DNA from: an uncultured Eubacteriales bacterium
Lineage (GTDB): Bacteria > Bacillota > Clostridia > Oscillospirales > Acutalibacteraceae
Direction of reading: 5' to 3'
Assembly (NCBI GenBank): GCA_900314795.1
Contig: OMWP01000001.1
Span: 142,265-206,264 of the forward strand
DNA length: 64,000 bases
Shown: positions 1 to 9,156 of the stretch, in pieces
Position numbering within the stretch: the first letter of the stretch is position 1
How the letters are laid out: each line of letters begins with the position of its first letter
Notes under the pieces: generated by a model
Told to the model about the DNA's origin: nothing
The model's input: only the letters and a program-made list of their open reading frames with translations
Databases searched by the model: none
Position numbers and translations under genes: made by a program

Positions 1-1
1 C

Positions 2-607
2 CCGCGCTTTTATGACGCGACCGAGGGCGAGGTGCTGGTGGACGGCGTGAACGTCAAAGAATACACGCTCGAACAGCTCCACAACAAGATCGGCTATGTG
101 CCCCAGAGAGCGGTACTCTTAGCCGGTACGATCAACACCAATATCGCGATGGGCGACAACGGCACCGAGGGCTATACGCAGGAGGACGTCATGCGTGCCG
201 CCGAGATCGCGCAAGCAAAGGACTATATCGAAAACTACTCCGACGGCTACGAGCACCCTGTCGCACAGGGCGGCTCCAACCTCTCCGGCGGACAGAAGCA
301 ACGCGTCTGTATCGCGCGCGCCGTCTGCCGCAAGCCCGAGATCCTGATCTTTGACGACAGCTTCTCGGCGCTCGACTACAAAACCGACCGTGAACTGCGC
401 GAGTCTCTGAAGAAGGAGACCGCGGGCACGACCAACATCATTGTCGCTCAGCGGATCGGCACCATCAAGGACGCCGACAAGATCATCGTCCTCGACGAGG
501 GCAAGATCGCCGCGATCGGCAAGCATAAAGAGCTGCTCAAGACCTGTCAGATCTATCACGAGATCGGACTGTCACAGCTCGGAGAGGAGGAGCTGAACAA
601 TGTCTGA
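2..607 (+). CDS. ABC exporter subunit, C-terminal part (5' end outside window)
   Basis: The frame is open from base 2, so the gene begins upstream. What remains is most of a nucleotide-binding domain: Q-loop GYVPQ, signature NLSGGQKQR, Walker B ILIFDDS and D-loop SALD. Two key positions are non-canonical. The residue after the Walker B Asp is Asp instead of the catalytic Glu, and the switch His is Gln (IVAQR). In heterodimeric exporters such as TM287/288 or BmrCD this marks the subunit with the degenerate ATP site. The next gene overlaps by 8 bp and carries the canonical residues, so the two are inferred to form one heterodimeric exporter in the membrane. The substrate cannot be read from sequence. 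Confidence 0.9.
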   Translation, partial: PRFYDATEGEVLVDGVNVKEYTLEQLHNKIGYVPQRAVLLAGTINTNIAMGDNGTEGYTQEDVMRAAEIAQAKDYIENYSDGYEHPVAQGGSNLSGGQKQRVCIARAVCRKPEILIFDDSFSALDYKTDRELRESLKKETAGTTNIIVAQRIGTIKDADKIIVLDEGKIAAIGKHKELLKTCQIYHEIGLSQLGEEELNNV

Positions 608-2483
608 GAACAAGACTCCCTCCACCGAGAAGGTATATATCAAAAAGCAGCGCGAGGCGCTGATCGGTATCGACAGCAAGCGTCCGCAGGCGAGAAAGGG
701 CATGGGCGGTCCCAGAGGCGTCGTCACTGAGAAGTCGGATAACTTCGGCGCATCCTGGAAGAAGCTGCTTGACTACGCCAAGCCCCAGATGCCCGCGATC
801 ATCGTCGCGATGACCTGCGCCGTCATCGGCACGATCATCTCGCTGATCGGCCCCAAGCAGATCCAGAAGATCACCGACCTGATCACACAGGGCATCACCG
901 GCACCATCGACCTCGACGCGGTGACCTCCACCTGCGTCTTCCTGATGATCCTGTACGGTATCAGCTGGCTGATGAACTTCGTCCAGCACTTTATTATGGC
1001 GACCGTCGCGCCGACTGTGAGCAGTCGCATGCGCACGGACATCACCAACAAGACCAACCGTCTGCCGCTGAGATACTTCGACTCCACCCCGTTCGGCGAT
1101 ATCCTCAGCCGTATCACCAACGATATCGACACCATCGAGCGCACGCTGAACCTCAGTATCGCGCAGTTCATCACCTCGATCGCGCTGTTCTTCGGCTCGG
1201 CGCTGATGATGTTCCTCACCAACTGGATCATGGCGCTGACCGCGATCTTCGCGTCCTTCCTCGGCTTCTTTATGATGTCCGCCATCATGAAGAAGTCCCA
1301 GCTCCACTTCAACCGCCAACAGCGCCACCTCGGCGCGATCAACGGCCATGTTGAAGAGATCTACGCGGGTCACAACATCGTCAAGGCGTATAACTATGAG
1401 AAGGACAGCAAGGAGGAATTCAGCCGCATCAACCGCCATCTGCGCGACAGCGTGTTCAAGTCCACCGCGCTCTCGGGCGTGATGCAGCCGCTGATGACCT
1501 TCATCGGCAACCTCGGCTTTGTCGCGGTATTCGTCGTGGGCACTCTGCTCGCGAGGAACGAGGTCATCACCTTCGGCGTCATCATCGAATTCACCATCTA
1601 TGTGCGCCTGTTCACCCAGCCGCTCCAGCAGCTGGCGCAGAGCTTCTCGAACATGCAGAGCACCGCCGCGGCGGCTGACCGCGTGTTCGAATACCTCGGC
1701 GAGGAGGAGCTCTCCGATGAGAGCGGCAAGACCCGCCGTCTGGACAGCGTCAAGGGCAATGTGCGCTTTGAGCATGTGCGCTTCGGCTACAATCCCGACA
1801 AGATCATCATCAACGACTTTTCCGTGGACATCAAGGCGGGGCAGAAGGTGGCGATCGTCGGCCCGACCGGCGCGGGCAAAACTACCATCGTCAACCTGCT
1901 GATGCGCTTCTATGAGCTCAACTCCGGACGTATCTACATCGACGATGTGCCCATCGACGAGCTCACGAGAGAGAACGTGCACGAGCTGTTCTGCATGGTA
2001 TTGCAGGACACATGGCTCTTTGAGGGCACGGTGCGCGAGAACCTCGCCTACAGCAAAGAGGGCGTGACGGATGAAGAACTCGAGCGCGCGTGTAAGGCGG
2101 TCGGCATCCACCACTTTATCCACACCCTCCCCCACGGCTATGACACCGTGCTGGATGATAAGGCGAGCCTGTCGGCAGGTCAGAAGCAGCAGCTGACCAT
2201 CGCCCGCGCGATGATCGAGAACGCGCCCCTGTTGATCCTCGACGAGGCGACCTCGTCCGTCGACACCCGTACCGAACGCATCATCCAAAGGGCGATGGAC
2301 GGCTTGACCGAGGGCAGAACGAGCTTTGTCATCGCTCACCGCCTGTCCACGATCAAGAATTCCGATCTGATCCTCGTCCTCAAGGACGGCGACATCATCG
2401 GCGCGGGCACGCATGAGGAACTGCTCGCCGAGGGCGGCTTCTACGCCGACCTGTACAACAGCCAGTTTGAGCAAAGCGCGTAA
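600..2483 (+). CDS. ABC exporter, fused transmembrane and ATPase domains
   Basis: A 627-residue half-transporter. A basic hydrophilic N-terminus of about 60 residues is followed by a six-helix exporter domain (first helix near residues 65-90) and an ATPase domain. Walker A GPTGAGKTT lies near residue 420, followed by a Q-loop (MVLQDTW), signature LSAGQKQQ, Walker B LLILDEATS with catalytic Glu, and switch His (IAHRLS). It is the catalytically complete partner of the preceding subunit, whose stop codon it overlaps. It probably exports a drug, lipid or peptide, but nothing nearby points to a substrate. The extended N-terminus is longer than in most members of the family. Confidence 0.93.
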   Translation: MSENKTPSTEKVYIKKQREALIGIDSKRPQARKGMGGPRGVVTEKSDNFGASWKKLLDYAKPQMPAIIVAMTCAVIGTIISLIGPKQIQKITDLITQGITGTIDLDAVTSTCVFLMILYGISWLMNFVQHFIMATVAPTVSSRMRTDITNKTNRLPLRYFDSTPFGDILSRITNDIDTIERTLNLSIAQFITSIALFFGSALMMFLTNWIMALTAIFASFLGFFMMSAIMKKSQLHFNRQQRHLGAINGHVEEIYAGHNIVKAYNYEKDSKEEFSRINRHLRDSVFKSTALSGVMQPLMTFIGNLGFVAVFVVGTLLARNEVITFGVIIEFTIYVRLFTQPLQQLAQSFSNMQSTAAAADRVFEYLGEEELSDESGKTRRLDSVKGNVRFEHVRFGYNPDKIIINDFSVDIKAGQKVAIVGPTGAGKTTIVNLLMRFYELNSGRIYIDDVPIDELTRENVHELFCMVLQDTWLFEGTVRENLAYSKEGVTDEELERACKAVGIHHFIHTLPHGYDTVLDDKASLSAGQKQQLTIARAMIENAPLLILDEATSSVDTRTERIIQRAMDGLTEGRTSFVIAHRLSTIKNSDLILVLKDGDIIGAGTHEELLAEGGFYADLYNSQFEQSA

Positions 2484-2489
2484 GCGCTT

Positions 2490-2600
2490 TGCAACGATGT
2501 TTCGCTTTGCGAAGTGAAGGGACTGCGTTGTGATGTTCGCCGCGTTGCGGCGAGTGAAGTTTGCCTTACGGCAAGTTATCGGCGGGCTTTGCCCGCACCC
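2490..2600. repeat. cluster of short intergenic hairpins
   Basis: The gap after the ABC exporter holds four consecutive small palindromes (TCGCTTTGCGA, TCGCCGCGTTGCGGCGA, TTGCCTTACGGCAA, GCGGGCTTTGCCCGC). The first two are each framed by similar GATGTT / GTGAAG words. The arrangement looks like nested copies of one hairpin repeat. No T-tract follows, so it is not an obvious terminator. Confidence 0.5.
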
Positions 2601-2629
2601 ATTGATAAATAGTAAAGAGGTTCCATTGT

Positions 2630-3208
2630 ATGAATATTTGTGTATACGGCGCGTCGAGCAAAAGTATTGACGCGCAATTCACCGACGCGGGTCACGCGCT
2701 CGGTTATCTGCTGGCACAGCACGGATACGGACTGGTATTCGGCGGCGGCGACAACGGCATGATGGGCGCGGTCGCACGCGGCACCCACGACGGCGGCGGC
2801 AGGATCATCGGCATTTCGCCGCGCTTCTTCAACGTCGACGGCGTTCTGTATCCGCATTGTGACGAGCTGATCTATACCGAGACCATGCGCGAGCGCAAGC
2901 AGAAGATGGAGGATCTGAGCGGCGCGTTCATCGTATCGCCAGGCGGCATCGGCACGTTTGAGGAGTTCTTTGAGATCTTGACCCTCAAACAACTCGGCAG
3001 AACCAAAAAACCGCTGGTCATCCTCAACACCGCGGGCTATTATGACGATATGCTCAACATGATGCGCCATACGGTCGAGAGCAATTTCATGTCCGCACAG
3101 ACCTTCGATTTGATCGCAGTCGTCAATACCCCCGAGCAGGCGATCAATTACATCGAGCATTATGTCGAGCAGGAGGTCGACGTCGAAGAACTGCGCAAGC
3201 TGAAATGA
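2630..3208 (+). CDS. LOG family (TIGR00730) Rossmann-fold protein
   Basis: A 192-residue single-domain protein of the lysine-decarboxylase-like/LOG family. It has the family's GGGDNGMMG loop near residues 38-46 and the PGGIGTFEEFF motif near residues 104-114. Characterised relatives (plant and bacterial LOG) release free cytokinin-type bases from nucleoside 5'-monophosphates through phosphoribohydrolase activity. In Firmicutes the physiological nucleotide is usually unknown. It stands alone, is preceded by an AGGTT-type ribosome site, and is followed directly by a strong terminator. Length matches the family. Confidence 0.88.
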   Translation: MNICVYGASSKSIDAQFTDAGHALGYLLAQHGYGLVFGGGDNGMMGAVARGTHDGGGRIIGISPRFFNVDGVLYPHCDELIYTETMRERKQKMEDLSGAFIVSPGGIGTFEEFFEILTLKQLGRTKKPLVILNTAGYYDDMLNMMRHTVESNFMSAQTFDLIAVVNTPEQAINYIEHYVEQEVDVEELRKLK

Positions 3209-3236
3209 CAAAGGATATATATACCGACATAACAAA

Positions 3237-3268
3237 ACGACCTGACTCGCGTCAGGTCGTTTTTCTTT
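3237..3268 (+). terminator. Rho-independent terminator after LOG gene
   Basis: A perfect 10-bp stem (ACGACCTGAC / GTCAGGTCGT) with a TCGC loop is followed by TTTTCTTTT. It ends the LOG transcript before the convergent HAD gene. Confidence 0.92.
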
Positions 3269-3294
3269 TGATCGGGATGGGTTTGCCCTACCAA

Positions 3295-4008
3295 TTATAA
3301 TGCTTCCAAAAACTCTACCAGATCCTCGTATTTGCCCTGACGGAATTCGTCATACGGCAGGTCGTGGGTGATGATATGGTCGGTGACGAGGAACACATCG
3401 ACCCCGAGCGCTTTACACGGCTGCATATCCTCGCGCACATCGTTGCCGATCATCAGCGCTTCCTCCGGCTTGACGCCGAAGCGATCCAAGATCTCCTGAA
3501 AATACAGGGGATTGGGCTTGCAGTAGCTGCTGGTATCGGCGGTGGTGATGTGGTCGAACATCTCCGGCGTAAGACCGACCCAGCCCATGCGCATATGCAC
3601 CGCCTCTTTCATAAAGACGGGCATAGTCGCGACCACGGCATAGTCCGCCTTTTTCCTCATCAGCTCGGCGATCCGCACCGCATAGGGGTTGGGCAGGGTG
3701 ATGTCGAATACATTCCCGAAGGTCGTGGTGTAATAATCCATCATCGGCGGCTCGATCTGCTCGCGCGTGTAGCCGCTGATCTTCTCCACCTCTTCATAGA
3801 ATACTTCGATATTCTTTCTGCCGCTTTCGTTATAGAGCATGGCGCGCACGCCCTGATTCACCGCGCCGGCGGCACGGACGGGATCGAGCCCGTATGCTGA
3901 GAATTTTTCCGATATATCGCGAAACCAGATCTCGACGAACCGCTCCTGCGTATAGATCGGGAGCAGGGTGTTATCGAGGTCGCTCATAATCAATTTGTAC
4001 TTTTTCAA
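3295..4008 (-). CDS. HAD-superfamily hydrolase (YjjG/Gph-like)
   Basis: The protein starts KKYKLIMSDLDNTLL, giving HAD motif I (DxD, DLDNT) within the first dozen residues. A lysine-containing motif III (CKPNPLYF) and motif IV (MIGNDVREDM) follow near the C-terminus, and a helical cap sits between motifs I and II. It is probably a cytosolic phosphatase acting on small phosphorylated metabolites; substrate is unknown. The frame is open to 4035, but the TTG at 4008 has GGTGAT correctly spaced upstream and gives the start usual for the family, so it is preferred. The gene converges with the LOG gene. Confidence 0.86.
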   Translation of the reverse strand: MKKYKLIMSDLDNTLLPIYTQERFVEIWFRDISEKFSAYGLDPVRAAGAVNQGVRAMLYNESGRKNIEVFYEEVEKISGYTREQIEPPMMDYYTTTFGNVFDITLPNPYAVRIAELMRKKADYAVVATMPVFMKEAVHMRMGWVGLTPEMFDHITTADTSSYCKPNPLYFQEILDRFGVKPEEALMIGNDVREDMQPCKALGVDVFLVTDHIITHDLPYDEFRQGKYEDLVEFLEAL

Positions 4009-4106
4009 AACTATCACCATTCCATAGTTTAGCATGATTCACGAAATTTCGCAATACTTATTGTCAAACGAGCGGATTCATGCTATTCTTTAAAAAAATC
4101 GGTCGA

Positions 4107-4150
4107 GAGATTGCCACGTCGTCGGATTTGATCCGACTCCTCGCAATGAC
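4107..4150. repeat. GATTGCCAC...GCAATGAC hairpin repeat
   Basis: Conserved arms GAGATTGCCACG and CTCGCAATGAC flank a palindrome (GTCGGAT TTG ATCCGAC) found in no other copy. The repeat lies just before the DUF1015 gene and creates an apparent N-terminal extension of that frame. Confidence 0.8.
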
Positions 4151-4175
4151 GATCGATAATGGAGATGAAGTATTA

Positions 4176-5366
4176 ATGAAGCATTTTAATCCCGCAAATA
4201 TCCTGTTACCCAAGAAGAATTTTGACAAATGGGCGGTTGTCGCCTGTGACCAGTACACCAGCGAGCCGGAATACTGGAACGATGTGGAGAAGATCGTCGG
4301 CGACGAGCCCTCGGCACTGCACATCATCCTGCCCGAGATCTATCTGAGCGACGACAACAGCGCCCGCATCAACGATATCAACGCCAACATGCAGCAGTAT
4401 CTTGACGGCGATGTGTTCGACACCTACGAGAACAGCATGATCTATGTCGAGCGCGAGTCCAATAACACCCTGCGCCGCGGCATTGTCGGCATCATCGACT
4501 TAGAGGATTACGACTACCGCAAGGGCGCTACCTCCGCGATCCGCGCGACAGAGGCGACCGTACTCGAGCGCATCCCTCCGCGCGTACAGATCCGCAAGGA
4601 CGCTCCCCTCGAGATGCCGCATATCCTGCTGCTGATCGACGACCCGAAGCTCTCCGTCATCGAGCCGCTGGCTGAAAAGAAAGACAGCTTCAAGCAGGCA
4701 TACGGCTTTGAGCTGATGAAGAACGGCGGTCATATCGACGGCTACTTCCTGCCCGACGAGGTCATCGCGCAGGTGCAGGATGCGCTGGAAGCGCTGATCG
4801 CCGATAAGGACGATAAGCTGCTCTTTGCCGTGGGCGACGGCAACCACAGCCTTGCTACCGCAAAGGAGTGCTACAATCAGAGCAAGAATCCCCTCGCGCG
4901 CTATGCGCTGGTCGAGGTGGTCAACATCCATGACAAGAGCATCGAGTTCGAACCGATCTACCGCGTGCTGTTCAATGTTGACGCAAAGGATCTGCTCGAC
5001 AAATTCACCGCGCATACTCAGGCGAACGGCAACGGCGAGAAGCAGACCTTCCGCTGCATCACTCCCGACTCCGACAAAGAGATCGAGGTCAAGGCGACCG
5101 CCAAGCTGCCCGTCGGCACCCTGCAGACCTTCCTCGACGGCTACATGAAGGAGCATCCCGAGGTCAAGATCGACTACATCCACGGCGAGGACGTTGTCGA
5201 GAACCTGTGCAAGCAGGAGAACACCCTCGGCTTCATCTTTGAGGGCATGGGCAAGGATGAGCTGTTCCCCGCGATCACCGCGGACGGCTCCCTCCCGCGC
5301 AAGACCTTCTCGATGGGTCACGCCGCGGACAAGAGATACTACATCGAGGCAAGAAAGATCAAGTAA
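4176..5366 (+). CDS. DUF1015 family protein
   Basis: About 396 residues from the ATG at 4176, which has GGAG 11 bp upstream. The open frame runs further 5', but that stretch translates a dispersed hairpin repeat and is not counted. The family signature GDGNHSLATAK sits near residues 218-228, resembling a metal or nucleotide-binding loop. DUF1015 proteins are widespread in Clostridia, and some are linked with serine metabolism, but no activity is firmly assigned. It is single-gene, followed by a repeat pair and then a bidirectional terminator. Confidence 0.85.
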   Translation: MKHFNPANILLPKKNFDKWAVVACDQYTSEPEYWNDVEKIVGDEPSALHIILPEIYLSDDNSARINDINANMQQYLDGDVFDTYENSMIYVERESNNTLRRGIVGIIDLEDYDYRKGATSAIRATEATVLERIPPRVQIRKDAPLEMPHILLLIDDPKLSVIEPLAEKKDSFKQAYGFELMKNGGHIDGYFLPDEVIAQVQDALEALIADKDDKLLFAVGDGNHSLATAKECYNQSKNPLARYALVEVVNIHDKSIEFEPIYRVLFNVDAKDLLDKFTAHTQANGNGEKQTFRCITPDSDKEIEVKATAKLPVGTLQTFLDGYMKEHPEVKIDYIHGEDVVENLCKQENTLGFIFEGMGKDELFPAITADGSLPRKTFSMGHAADKRYYIEARKIK

Positions 5367-5482
5367 TCTTTTGGTCAAATAAACCATCATTGCTGTGAAA
5401 GCAAACGTATAGAACTAATCCCCACAGCTCCACGTTCCAGCGTCCATAAAGACAAATCCTTTTGGAGCCCTGTTGCCCAAAA

Positions 5483-5700
5483 GCCTTCCCCTTGGGGGGA
5501 AGGTGGTCTTTTCGGCTCCCAAAGAGTCGAAAAGATCGGATGAGGGGCTGACCTATCCATTTTATCAATCTCTCAAAGAGTGAGCCGCTTCGACGATACA
5601 ACAGTAACGCTCAACTGTAATTGAGATCGGTGCAATAATTGAAACGCTTGCCCCTCATCAGTCAGGCAAAGCCTGACAGCTTCCCCCCGAGGGGAAGCCT
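5483..5700. repeat. inverted pair of CTTCCCC...GATGAGGGG elements
   Basis: Two copies face each other across about 100 bp. Each has an outer hairpin (CTTCCCC/GGGGAAG), a variable palindrome and an inner GGATGAGGGG or CTGATGAGGGG motif. The left palindrome is TCTTTTCGGCT...AGTCGAAAAGA and the right is TCAGGC/GCCTGA. This pair fills most of the gap between the DUF1015 gene and the pseudouridine synthase; no gene is seen there. Confidence 0.85.
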
Positions 5701-5731
5701 TTTTTCACTCACTTACCAATGAAAACATAAC

Positions 5732-5768
5732 AAAACGCAGTTGGGTTGAACTCAACTGCGTTTTTTAT
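5732..5768. terminator. bidirectional terminator
   Basis: An 8-bp GC-containing stem (CGCAGTTG/CAACTGCG) is extended by A/T pairs, with T-runs on both strands. It lies between the convergent DUF1015 and pseudouridine synthase genes. Confidence 0.85.
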
Positions 5769-5773
5769 ATGGT

Positions 5774-5824
5774 GAGATTGCCACAGTCCCTTGAACACGT
5801 GAATTCATGGGACTTCGCAATGAC
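5774..5824. repeat. GATTGCCAC...GCAATGAC hairpin repeat
   Basis: Arms GAGATTGCCACA and TTCGCAATGACG enclose a GTCCC...GGGAC stem. It lies in the 3' region of the convergently transcribed pseudouridine synthase. Confidence 0.75.
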
Positions 5825-5834
5825 GAATATGGTG

Positions 5835-6473
5835 TTATGGTTTGAATAATCGGTAAAACTCGTCTGTCGGATCATAGGAAAAGCGCATCTCCTCACCCGT
5901 GAAGGGATGGGAGAAGCTCAGCCTTGCCGCACAAAGTTGGATGTGATCGGCGGGGATATGACAGCCGTAGCGACGGTCGCCGACGAGGGGTATTTGCCGT
6001 GACGCGAACTGCACACGGATCTGGTGCGTTCTGCCTGTCAGTAATTGAATTTTCAACAGAGAAAGCCACTGACCCTCATGCTCGATCGTTTGCAAAACCT
6101 CGTATTGCAGGCGCGCCTGCTTTACGCCCTTGCGCTCCCGCTTAACGACGTAGCTTTTGTTTTTGCGGCGGTCGAAGTAGAGCAGGTCGGCGTATTCTCC
6201 CCGCGCTTGTTCGGGCACGCCCTCGACCACGGCGAGGTAGGTTTTTTCGACCCTGCCCTGCTGTATCATGGCGCTTAATCGCCGTGCCGCGCTCTCAGTC
6301 AGCGCATAGACCATCACGCCCTGCGTGGTGCGGTCGAGTCGGTGAACGGGGTAGATCGTGTCGCACCCCAACGCATCCTGCAACAATGACGGCATATTCG
6401 GCTTGTGCCCATCAGCCTCACTGAGCACCCCATAAGGCTTACAGGCAACAAGAATCGATTTATCCCGAAACAA
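5835..6473 (-). CDS. RluA-family RNA pseudouridine synthase
   Basis: A 212-residue catalytic domain with motif II HRLDRTTQG near residues 43-51, whose Asp is the catalytic nucleophile of RluA enzymes. Later it has the conserved LLTGRTHQIRVQ segment. No N-terminal S4 domain is present, as in the short RluA/YjbO type. It isomerises uridine to pseudouridine in rRNA or tRNA; the target site cannot be told. The start (a TTG with a weak ribosome site) is uncertain. Confidence 0.88.
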   Translation of the reverse strand: MFRDKSILVACKPYGVLSEADGHKPNMPSLLQDALGCDTIYPVHRLDRTTQGVMVYALTESAARRLSAMIQQGRVEKTYLAVVEGVPEQARGEYADLLYFDRRKNKSYVVKRERKGVKQARLQYEVLQTIEHEGQWLSLLKIQLLTGRTHQIRVQFASRQIPLVGDRRYGCHIPADHIQLCAARLSFSHPFTGEEMRFSYDPTDEFYRLFKP

Positions 6474-6505
6474 AACGAGCGGCTCGTTCTGTCCCTCAAC
6501 TTGGC

Positions 6506-6548
6506 ATGTTTTACTAATTCCTCATTCCTCATTCCTGATTCCTAATTA
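6506..6548. repeat. ATTCCTCATTCCTAATT tandem motif
   Basis: A short run of the degenerate heptamer-like unit ATTCCTA/ATTCCTC, ending at the fhs stop codon. The same arm sequence bounds larger elements elsewhere in the window. Confidence 0.6.
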
Positions 6549-8213
6549 GAATAACCCGCTGATCACGCCGTCATCGCTGACGTCGATCCGCTCGGCGGCG
6601 GGCGCCTTCGGCAGCCCCGGCATCGTCATGATCGCGCCGGTCAAGGCGACGATGAAGCCCGCGCCCGCGGAGATGCGGACATTCTGCACATGGATGACAA
6701 AGCCCTCGGGCGCGCCGATCAGCTGCGCCTCATCCGAAAAGCTGTACTGCGTTTTCGCGATGCAGATCGGCAGGTTGCCGTAGCCCATCGCGGTGATGCG
6801 CTGTATCTCCTTCTCGGCATTCTTTGTGAACGCCACATGGCTGGCGCGGTACACGCGCTTACAGATCGCGCGGATCTTTCTTTCGATCGGCTCGTCGAGC
6901 TCATAAGCGTAGGAGAAATCCTCGTTCGATTCCTCGTCGCACAGGCGGATGACCTCATCGGCGAGGTCAACGCCGCCGACGCCGCCGTCAGCCCACACGG
7001 TAGAGAGCACGGTATTTACGCCCAGCTCTTGACAGCGGCGGATGACCATATCGATCTCCGCGTCGGTATCGGTCGGGAAGCGGTTGATCGCCACCACGCT
7101 CGGGAGCTTGTAGACGTTCTTGATATTATCGACATGGCGCAGCAGGTTCGGCAACCCCTTTTCGAGCGCCTCCAGATTCTCGGGATCAAGATGCTTTTTA
7201 TCCACGCCGCCGTGCATTTTCAGCGCGCGGATGGTCGCGACGATGACGACAGCATCGGGCTTGATGCCCGCGTAACGGCACTTGATATCGAGGAACTTTT
7301 CCGCGCCCAGATCGGCGCCGAAGCCCGCTTCCGTCACGGTGTAATCGCTCAGCTTACGCGCCACCTTGGTCGCGAGAACGGAGTTACAGCCGTGGGCGAT
7401 ATTCGCGAAGGGGCCGCCGTGGACAAAGGCGGGGGTTCCCTCCAAGGTCTGCACCAAATTCGGCTTGATCGCGTCCTTGAGCAGTGCGGTCATCGCGCCC
7501 TGCGCCTTGAGATCGCCCGCGGTGACGGGCTGTTCGTCAAAGGTATAGCCGACGATGATACGCGACAGGCGCGCTTTGAGATCGCTGATGGATTCGGCAA
7601 GACAGAGGATCGCCATGATCTCGGACGCAACGGTGATGTCGTAGCCGTCCTCACGCGGCACGCCGTTGACTCTGCCGCCCAGACCGTCGGTCACAAAACG
7701 CAGCTGGCGGTCGTTCATATCCACACAGCGCTTCCATGTGATGCGGCGGGGGTCGATGTTAAGGCTGTTGCCCTGATAGATATGGTTATCGAGCATCGCG
7801 GCGAGCAGGTTGTTTGCCGCGCCGATGGCGTGCATATCGCCCGTGAAATGCAGGTTGATGTCCTCCATCGGGACGACCTGTGCCCAGCCGCCTCCCGCGG
7901 CGCCGCCCTTGATGCCGAATACGGGGCCGAGGGACGGCTCACGCAGCGCGACATTGGCGTTGACGCCCAGCCTTCTGAGTCCGTCGGCGAGACCGATGGT
8001 GGTAGTGGTCTTACCCTCACCCGCAGGGGTAGGGGTCATGGCGGTCACGAGGATGAGCTTATTGTCCCTGTCCTCACGCTTGAGGATATCCAGTCCGATC
8101 TTTGCCTTATATTTACCGTAATACTCAACATATTCTTCGGATACACCCGCCGCGTCGGCGATCTCCCAGATCGGTTTCATCTCACAGCTCTGTGCGATCT
8201 CGATATCAGTCAT
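6546..8213 (-). CDS. fhs: formate--tetrahydrofolate ligase
   Basis: A 555-residue ATP-dependent ligase making 10-formyl-THF from formate, THF and ATP in the cytosolic one-carbon and Wood-Ljungdahl methyl branch. The P-loop [10 protein letters not shown] lies near residues 61-70, and the family motifs [18 protein letters not shown] and ITMGYGNLP-type sequences follow. The start at 8213 is chosen because GGAG lies 8 nt upstream and the N-terminus (TDIEIAQ) matches the family; the longer open frame only translates the leader. It is monocistronic from a strong promoter 112 nt upstream. Length is normal. Confidence 0.97.
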   Translation of the reverse strand: MTDIEIAQSCEMKPIWEIADAAGVSEEYVEYYGKYKAKIGLDILKREDRDNKLILVTAMTPTPAGEGKTTTTIGLADGLRRLGVNANVALREPSLGPVFGIKGGAAGGGWAQVVPMEDINLHFTGDMHAIGAANNLLAAMLDNHIYQGNSLNIDPRRITWKRCVDMNDRQLRFVTDGLGGRVNGVPREDGYDITVASEIMAILCLAESISDLKARLSRIIVGYTFDEQPVTAGDLKAQGAMTALLKDAIKPNLVQTLEGTPAFVHGGPFANIAHGCNSVLATKVARKLSDYTVTEAGFGADLGAEKFLDIKCRYAGIKPDAVVIVATIRALKMHGGVDKKHLDPENLEALEKGLPNLLRHVDNIKNVYKLPSVVAINRFPTDTDAEIDMVIRRCQELGVNTVLSTVWADGGVGGVDLADEVIRLCDEESNEDFSYAYELDEPIERKIRAICKRVYRASHVAFTKNAEKEIQRITAMGYGNLPICIAKTQYSFSDEAQLIGAPEGFVIHVQNVRISAGAGFIVALTGAIMTMPGLPKAPAAERIDVSDDGVISGLF

Positions 8214-8324
8214 TGTTATCATCTCCAAAGTACATTTGCATAGAATGAAGGTGCAAAGCTTGCTCCTTCCGATCACCGTCAAGCGCAAAAAACACACGCC
8301 CGATTTGGTGTTATTCCACAGTAG

Positions 8325-8353
8325 ATTATAGCCTAATTGTGCGGTTTGGTCAA
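8325..8353 (-). promoter_or_regulatory. sigma-A promoter of fhs
   Basis: On the minus strand TTGACC (8348-8353) and a perfect TATAAT (8325-8330) are separated by 17 bp. The resulting leader is about 105 nt; no known riboswitch core was recognised in it. Confidence 0.85.
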
Positions 8354-8390
8354 CAAAACGGATAAATTTCTCCTTTCGTGTCAAAATCGC

Positions 8391-8419
8391 TTGCAACCTG
8401 TCACAAAATGTAGTAATAT
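8391..8419 (+). promoter_or_regulatory. probable promoter of xpt
   Basis: TTGCAA and TAATAT with a 17-bp spacer, giving a leader of about 97 nt. The leader contains a degenerate GATTGCC...GCGATAAC hairpin but no purine-riboswitch core. Confidence 0.6.
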
Positions 8420-8522
8420 CTATATACAAAATACTATATGTAGATTTTGATTGCGATTGCCGTGCCGCTTCGATCACCACATCAAACGGCTCGCGATAAC
8501 AACGACTTTTGGGGGATATCAC

Positions 8523-9095
8523 ATGAAATTACTGGAAGACAGAATCTTAAAAGACGGTATCGTACGCGAGGGGAACGTATTGAAGGTAGACAGCTTTGTC
8601 AACCATCAGATCGACGTTGACTTTATCGCAGAGCTTGCCAAAGAATTCAAGCGCCTGTATGAGGGGGAGGAGATCACCAAGATCCTCACCATCGAAGCGA
8701 GCGGTATCGGCATCGCCTGTATCGTCGCGCAGGAGTTCCATGTTCCCGTGGTATTCGCTAAGAAGAACAAGACCATCAATATCGCAAACGACGTTTACAC
8801 CTCTAAGGTGGAATCGTTCACCCATAAACGCACCTACGACATCATCGTCTCCAAGGACTTCTTAAAGCCCGAGGATAAGGTGCTGATCATCGACGACTTC
8901 CTCGCGATGGGCTCCGCACTGCAAGGCCTCATCAGCCTGATCCGCGACGCGGGCGCCACCATTGTGGGCGCAGGCATCATCATCGAAAAAGCCTATCAAC
9001 AGGGCGGCGAGATGATCCGCAATATGGGCGTAAGAGTTGAGTCGCTCGCCCGCATCAAGAGCATGGATAATAACGTCATACAGTTCATACACTAA
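8523..9095 (+). CDS. xpt: xanthine phosphoribosyltransferase
   Basis: A 190-residue type I PRTase converting xanthine and PRPP to XMP in purine salvage. It has the PRPP-binding motif [13 protein letters not shown] near residues 121-133 and the Xpt-type start [12 protein letters not shown]. subtilis Xpt is 194 residues. The ATG at 8523 follows a GGGGGATATCAC leader end. It is monocistronic and divergent from fhs. It fits the purine-salvage theme of the guanine deaminase and nucleoside importer found 24 kb away. Unlike many Firmicute xpt genes, no guanine riboswitch is visible upstream. Confidence 0.95.
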   Translation: MKLLEDRILKDGIVREGNVLKVDSFVNHQIDVDFIAELAKEFKRLYEGEEITKILTIEASGIGIACIVAQEFHVPVVFAKKNKTINIANDVYTSKVESFTHKRTYDIIVSKDFLKPEDKVLIIDDFLAMGSALQGLISLIRDAGATIVGAGIIIEKAYQQGGEMIRNMGVRVESLARIKSMDNNVIQFIH

Positions 9096-9156
9096 GATTA
9101 CCACAGCCTCCCTTTGATAAAGGGAGCCAAACAGGATCCCCGACGCGCCCTGCGCG

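Noticed and set aside
537..2474. Long antisense open frame opposite the ABC exporter
   Set aside because: It is a shadow frame of a GC-rich gene with strong codon bias; the protein is compositionally odd and unlike any family. The same holds for the frame opposite fhs at 6690-8243.
8214..8318. THF riboswitch upstream of fhs
   Set aside because: The 105-nt leader has no match to the known tetrahydrofolate aptamer core.
8420..8522. Guanine riboswitch upstream of xpt
   Set aside because: The leader lacks the conserved purine-aptamer junction words and paired loop sequences; only a degenerate repeat hairpin is visible.
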